In this document: piece by piece, positions 61,598-64,000 of the stretch
Layout of the letters: every line of letters begins with the position of its first letter
Numbering within the stretch: position 1 is the stretch's first letter
Assembly: GCF_041435335.1 (NCBI RefSeq)
Contig: NZ_CP108430.1
Coordinates: 620,001 to 684,000, forward strand
Length of the DNA: 64,000 bases
Source of the DNA: Streptomyces sp. NBC_01283
GTDB taxonomy: Bacteria > Actinomycetota > Actinomycetes > Streptomycetales > Streptomycetaceae
Direction of reading: 5' to 3'
The notes under the pieces: model-generated
Seen by the model: the letters and a program-made list of their open reading frames with translations, nothing else
Database searches by the model: none
Told to the model about the DNA's origin: nothing
Position numbers and translations under genes: made by a program

Positions 61598-62131
61598 TCA
61601 AGTGGTCGTGGCTCGTGGCCCGTCGTCGACGAAGCCGAGTCGACGGTTCATGCCGATGGCCGCCGCGTTGTCGGGGTGGTGGAGGGTCCGCAGCCAGTGC
61701 ATGCCCTGTGAGCGTGCGAAGCCGATGGCCAGCAGTTTCATGGCCAGGGAGATCCCCTTGCCCCGGTGGCCGGCCAGCAGCCCGGTCATCTCGCTGAAGG
61801 CATGGCCTTCGGGCTGGATCGATGTGGTTGCCATGCCGATCCACGACCCGCCGTCCAGGGCAAGGACGACGCCGTGGGGATCATAGGTGGGGGTCTCGAT
61901 GCGCTGGGCCACGTACTCCTCGAACGTATAGAACTCACCCCGTCCGGGGATGTCCGCGGAGCACGTCTTGTTCAAGTCGTACAGCGCACGCCGGTGTTCG
62001 GGCGTGTCGCCGAAGGCTGCCATGGTCGTGAACTCGATGCCGCTCTGCCGGCAGCTTCGGAGGCGGGGCTCGAACCGGGTGTCGTCGAACGCGTCGAGGT
62101 CGAGCTTGAGCCGAACCCACTCAACGGCCAT
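61598..62131 (-). CDS. GNAT-family N-acetyltransferase
   Basis: 177 residues from the ATG at 62131 with GGAGGT eight bases upstream. The acetyl-CoA loop is LLAGHRGKGISLAMKLLAIG (R-x-x-G-x-G form), preceded by WIGMATTSIQPEGHAFSEMT and followed by LRTLHHPDNAAAIGMNRRLG, a GNAT end motif. Only one GNAT half is seen, though relatives are often double GNAT proteins. Substrate unknown. Confidence 0.87.
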   Translation of the reverse strand: MAVEWVRLKLDLDAFDDTRFEPRLRSCRQSGIEFTTMAAFGDTPEHRRALYDLNKTCSADIPGRGEFYTFEEYVAQRIETPTYDPHGVVLALDGGSWIGMATTSIQPEGHAFSEMTGLLAGHRGKGISLAMKLLAIGFARSQGMHWLRTLHHPDNAAAIGMNRRLGFVDDGPRATTT

Positions 62132-62274
62132 GAAGGCACCTCCAGGATCACCGGCCTGCACACGTCCTCGAACCCTACCGATCAAGAGCACGTCACATCC
62201 CAGCAGGGCGAACCCCGCGGCTGGTCGGCGCGTAGGCTGCCCCCGGATTCAGTAGAGGAAGGAGGCGGCGTCGG

Positions 62275-62877
62275 ATGGGTGACGATGTTCTGCGCTGGAG
62301 CGCATACCTCAGCATGCCGTGGAAGAACGGCGGCGGCATGACGCGGGAGGTCGCGTCGGGCACCGTACAAGCGCCTCCGGCCTCGGCGGGGCCCGCGGAC
62401 GGCTACGACTGGCGGGTGAGCATCGCGGACGTGGACGCGGGAGGACCCTTCTCCTCCTTCCCCGGGATCGACCGCGTGATCACCCTGGTCGAGGGCGTAG
62501 GCATGGTGTTGACCGTGGACGGGACCCCGCAACGGGTGGAGCCGCTGAGCCCCTTCGCCTTCTCCGGCGACGCGGTGACGGACTGCCGGCTTGAGGCCGG
62601 AGGGGTGCGCGACATGAATGTGATGACCCGCAGGGGCCGCTCGACCGGGCAGGTGCGGATCGTCACCATCGCCGCCGCACAGGGTGCGGAGATGACGTGC
62701 ACCGCGGGCGAGACCCTGCTCGTCATGGCGACCACCGAGGGAGTCACCGTCGGCGGGCCGGGCGGGCGGGAGACCGTGCTCGGCCGTCTCGACTGCGTAC
62801 GTCACGAAGGCCCGGCGTCCCTGTCCCTACGGGGCGACGGCACGGTGGCCGAGATCAGGATCACCGCGGCTCGGTGA
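62275..62877 (+). CDS. HutD/Ves-family cupin
   Basis: 200 residues, ATG with GAAGGAGG upstream. HutD signature at the N-terminus: YLSMPWKNGGGMTREVASGT, then YDWRVSIADVDAGGPFSSFP and GIDRVITLVEGVGMVLTVDG. HutD proteins accompany histidine use in proteobacteria and may bind formylglutamate; in E. coli the relative Ves is cold-linked. No hut genes are near, so this is an orphan. Confidence 0.9.
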   Translation: MGDDVLRWSAYLSMPWKNGGGMTREVASGTVQAPPASAGPADGYDWRVSIADVDAGGPFSSFPGIDRVITLVEGVGMVLTVDGTPQRVEPLSPFAFSGDAVTDCRLEAGGVRDMNVMTRRGRSTGQVRIVTIAAAQGAEMTCTAGETLLVMATTEGVTVGGPGGRETVLGRLDCVRHEGPASLSLRGDGTVAEIRITAAR

Positions 62878-62920
62878 GAGTGCGAGCCCGGGTGGCCCGC
62901 GCCGTCGGCCGGCTCGGACA

Positions 62921-63277
62921 TCATTCGGAACGGCCGTGTGCCTGCCCTTCGGTGAGGCGCAGTGTTTCGATGCCGTCCCAACCACGTGCGGTGAGCCTTT
63001 CGCGCAGCGCCAGTTCGGAGGCGGCGCGGATGAGCAGGCGCTGGGGTGGCTGGAGGTTCTTGGCGAGGGCGACGAGGATCTCCAGGGCGCTGTTGGCGAG
63101 GTAGTGAACGCCGGTCAGGTCGATGGTGATCTCTTGCGTGCCGCGGCACTGGGTGGTCAGGGCCATGGCCAGAGCGCCCTTGTGTTCGCCCAGGACCTCG
63201 CCGAAGAGACACAGACCCTCGGCGGCGGGGGTTGACGGCACGATGAGCAGCAGATCGTCGGCGAAGTAGCCGTGCAT
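62921..63277 (-). CDS. STAS-domain anti-sigma-factor antagonist-like protein
   Basis: 118 residues. STAS core: GALAMALTTQCRGTQEITID, LTGVHYLANSALEILVALAK and LLIRAASELALRERLTARG. The phospho-acceptor region reads YLANSALE, where SpoIIAA-type proteins have a D-S-S/T pattern; a Ser is present in the right place. It probably binds an anti-sigma kinase. The N-terminus (LLLIVPSTPAAEGLCLFGEV) carries extra residues found in Streptomyces STAS proteins. Confidence 0.85.
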   Translation of the reverse strand: MHGYFADDLLLIVPSTPAAEGLCLFGEVLGEHKGALAMALTTQCRGTQEITIDLTGVHYLANSALEILVALAKNLQPPQRLLIRAASELALRERLTARGWDGIETLRLTEGQAHGRSE

Positions 63278-63565
63278 GAAAGTCCCGAAAGCCGTGCACC
63301 GTCGAGAAGCGGCGGAGCTCCAAGGCGAAAGTCGCCGTCAAAGGAAGCGGCGCGCCTCGCGGTGCCAGATGGCGGGCACAGGCTCCCGCAGGTACAGCCG
63401 TTGACGGTAGGGGCCGCACTCCGGCCCCGATTGGTCGCCGAAACGCCGCTGCCGCGCTGACGGCGAGCAGTCGTTCCACGGACTATGCCACCACGCTACT
63501 CCCGTCAGGGGGTCGACCGACAGGGCGCAGCACGGACTCCGCGCCTGGATCTATAGGCTGCACCT

Positions 63566-64000
63566 GTGGTCAGTACAGAGGGTTCAGCGTCAGGCGGCGG
63601 TTCGGCATCGGATCAGATGCCGACGGATCTGCAGTCGTTCGCGGTGCAGCTGCGGCGCATGAACGGCGAGCTCAACCGGGTCATCCATGGTTTCGCCGCC
63701 GGCCACGATCTGCACGCGACGGACGTGCAGGCTCTCGCGGCGATCCTGGACGCGAGTGAACCGCTCACTCCGGGGCGGCTGCGCGACCATCTGGGGCTGA
63801 CATCGGGCGCCGTCACCGCGTGCCTGGACCGTCTCGAACGGGCCGGACACATCCGCCGGTCGCGGGACAGCGCGGACCGCCGGGTGGTCCACCTGCACTA
63901 CGCTCCGGGGGCCAAGGCGGCGGCACGCACCTTCTTCCGGCCGCTGGCCGAGGCGACGGAGAACGCTCGTGTGCGGTTCAGCGAGGACGAACTCGCCGTA
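63566..64000 (+). CDS. MarR-family regulator, cut by window end
   Basis: At least 145 residues; the 3' end lies beyond the window. The winged helix is clear: DLHATDVQALAAILDASEPL, TPGRLRDHLGLTSGAVTACL (recognition helix) and RRSRDSADRRVVHLHYAP (wing). The GTG at 63566 lies eight bases after TATAGG, a good -10, and has no ribosome-binding site, so a leaderless mRNA is likely; an ATG at 63617 is the alternative start. Confidence 0.88.
   Translation, partial: MVSTEGSASGGGSASDQMPTDLQSFAVQLRRMNGELNRVIHGFAAGHDLHATDVQALAAILDASEPLTPGRLRDHLGLTSGAVTACLDRLERAGHIRRSRDSADRRVVHLHYAPGAKAAARTFFRPLAEATENARVRFSEDELAV

Overview
This is 64 kb of high-GC actinomycete DNA, almost certainly a Streptomyces chromosome. 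The grounds are strong codon bias to G/C in third position, frequent GTG/TTG starts and 4-bp stop/start overlaps, a short chaplin, a rifampin phosphotransferase gene with an upstream element like the rifamycin-associated element (RAE), an iron box of DmdR/IdeR type, ANTAR, XRE and PAS-LuxR regulators, a mycothiol-dependent-enzyme family gene and several Streptomyces-type small proteins. No rRNA, tRNA, CRISPR array, insertion sequence or phage gene was seen. Many short regulator-plus-enzyme pairs and several decaying genes suggest an accessory or arm-like region.

Layout. 1-6.3 kb: a glycoside-hydrolase-like gene broken by one base, a divergent ROK regulator, an alkyl-DHAP-synthase-like flavoenzyme and its divergent TetR regulator with an (Asp-Ala)n tail. 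6.3-9.5 kb: small proteins, a TetR/hydrolase pair and a ThuA-like remnant. 9.7-14.4 kb: a 1,015-residue secreted multidomain sugar protein, a HAD-like protein and a membrane-anchored protein. 14.4-18.3 kb: rifampin phosphotransferase (rph) with its RAE-like palindrome, and a secreted sphingomyelinase-D-like phospholipase. 18.6-28.1 kb: an oxidoreductase, a P450, a PAS-LuxR regulator and a translationally coupled trio: ATP-grasp enzyme, permuted PEP-dikinase-like enzyme and MFS transporter. This trio is a candidate undescribed small-molecule pathway.

28.1-37.1 kb: a secreted HAD-like protein, a hexamer microsatellite, an EmrB-type exporter with a divergent MarR regulator, an L,D-transpeptidase-like lipoprotein, a DUF4239 protein, a sulfotransferase, two MFS genes truncated at one head-to-head junction, an APH-like kinase and the chaplin. 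37.2-39.6 kb (minus strand): a three-gene operon coding for a 76-residue Asp/Gly/Ala repeat peptide with two His-Asp sites, a JmjC/cupin oxygenase and a sucrase/ferredoxin-like protein. I read this as the best candidate for a new peptide- or protein-hydroxylation system.

39.8-48.4 kb: small proteins, AIM24, a methyltransferase, two PPOX-fold proteins (one under a probable iron box), CsbD, a HAD phosphatase, a PatB-type C-S lyase, six 10-bp phased repeats and a histone-H1-like protein. 48.5-64 kb: a TIGR01777 epimerase, a DinB-type enzyme, an LLM oxidoreductase, an AbgT transporter/amidohydrolase operon with a divergent Lrp-type regulator, an AKR and an SDR each with a divergent regulator and a near-perfect palindrome, an ANTAR protein, a decayed SUKH/SMI1 gene, GNAT, HutD, STAS and a MarR gene cut by the window end. 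Several genes carry single-base frame breaks, so sequencing error should be excluded before calling them pseudogenes.
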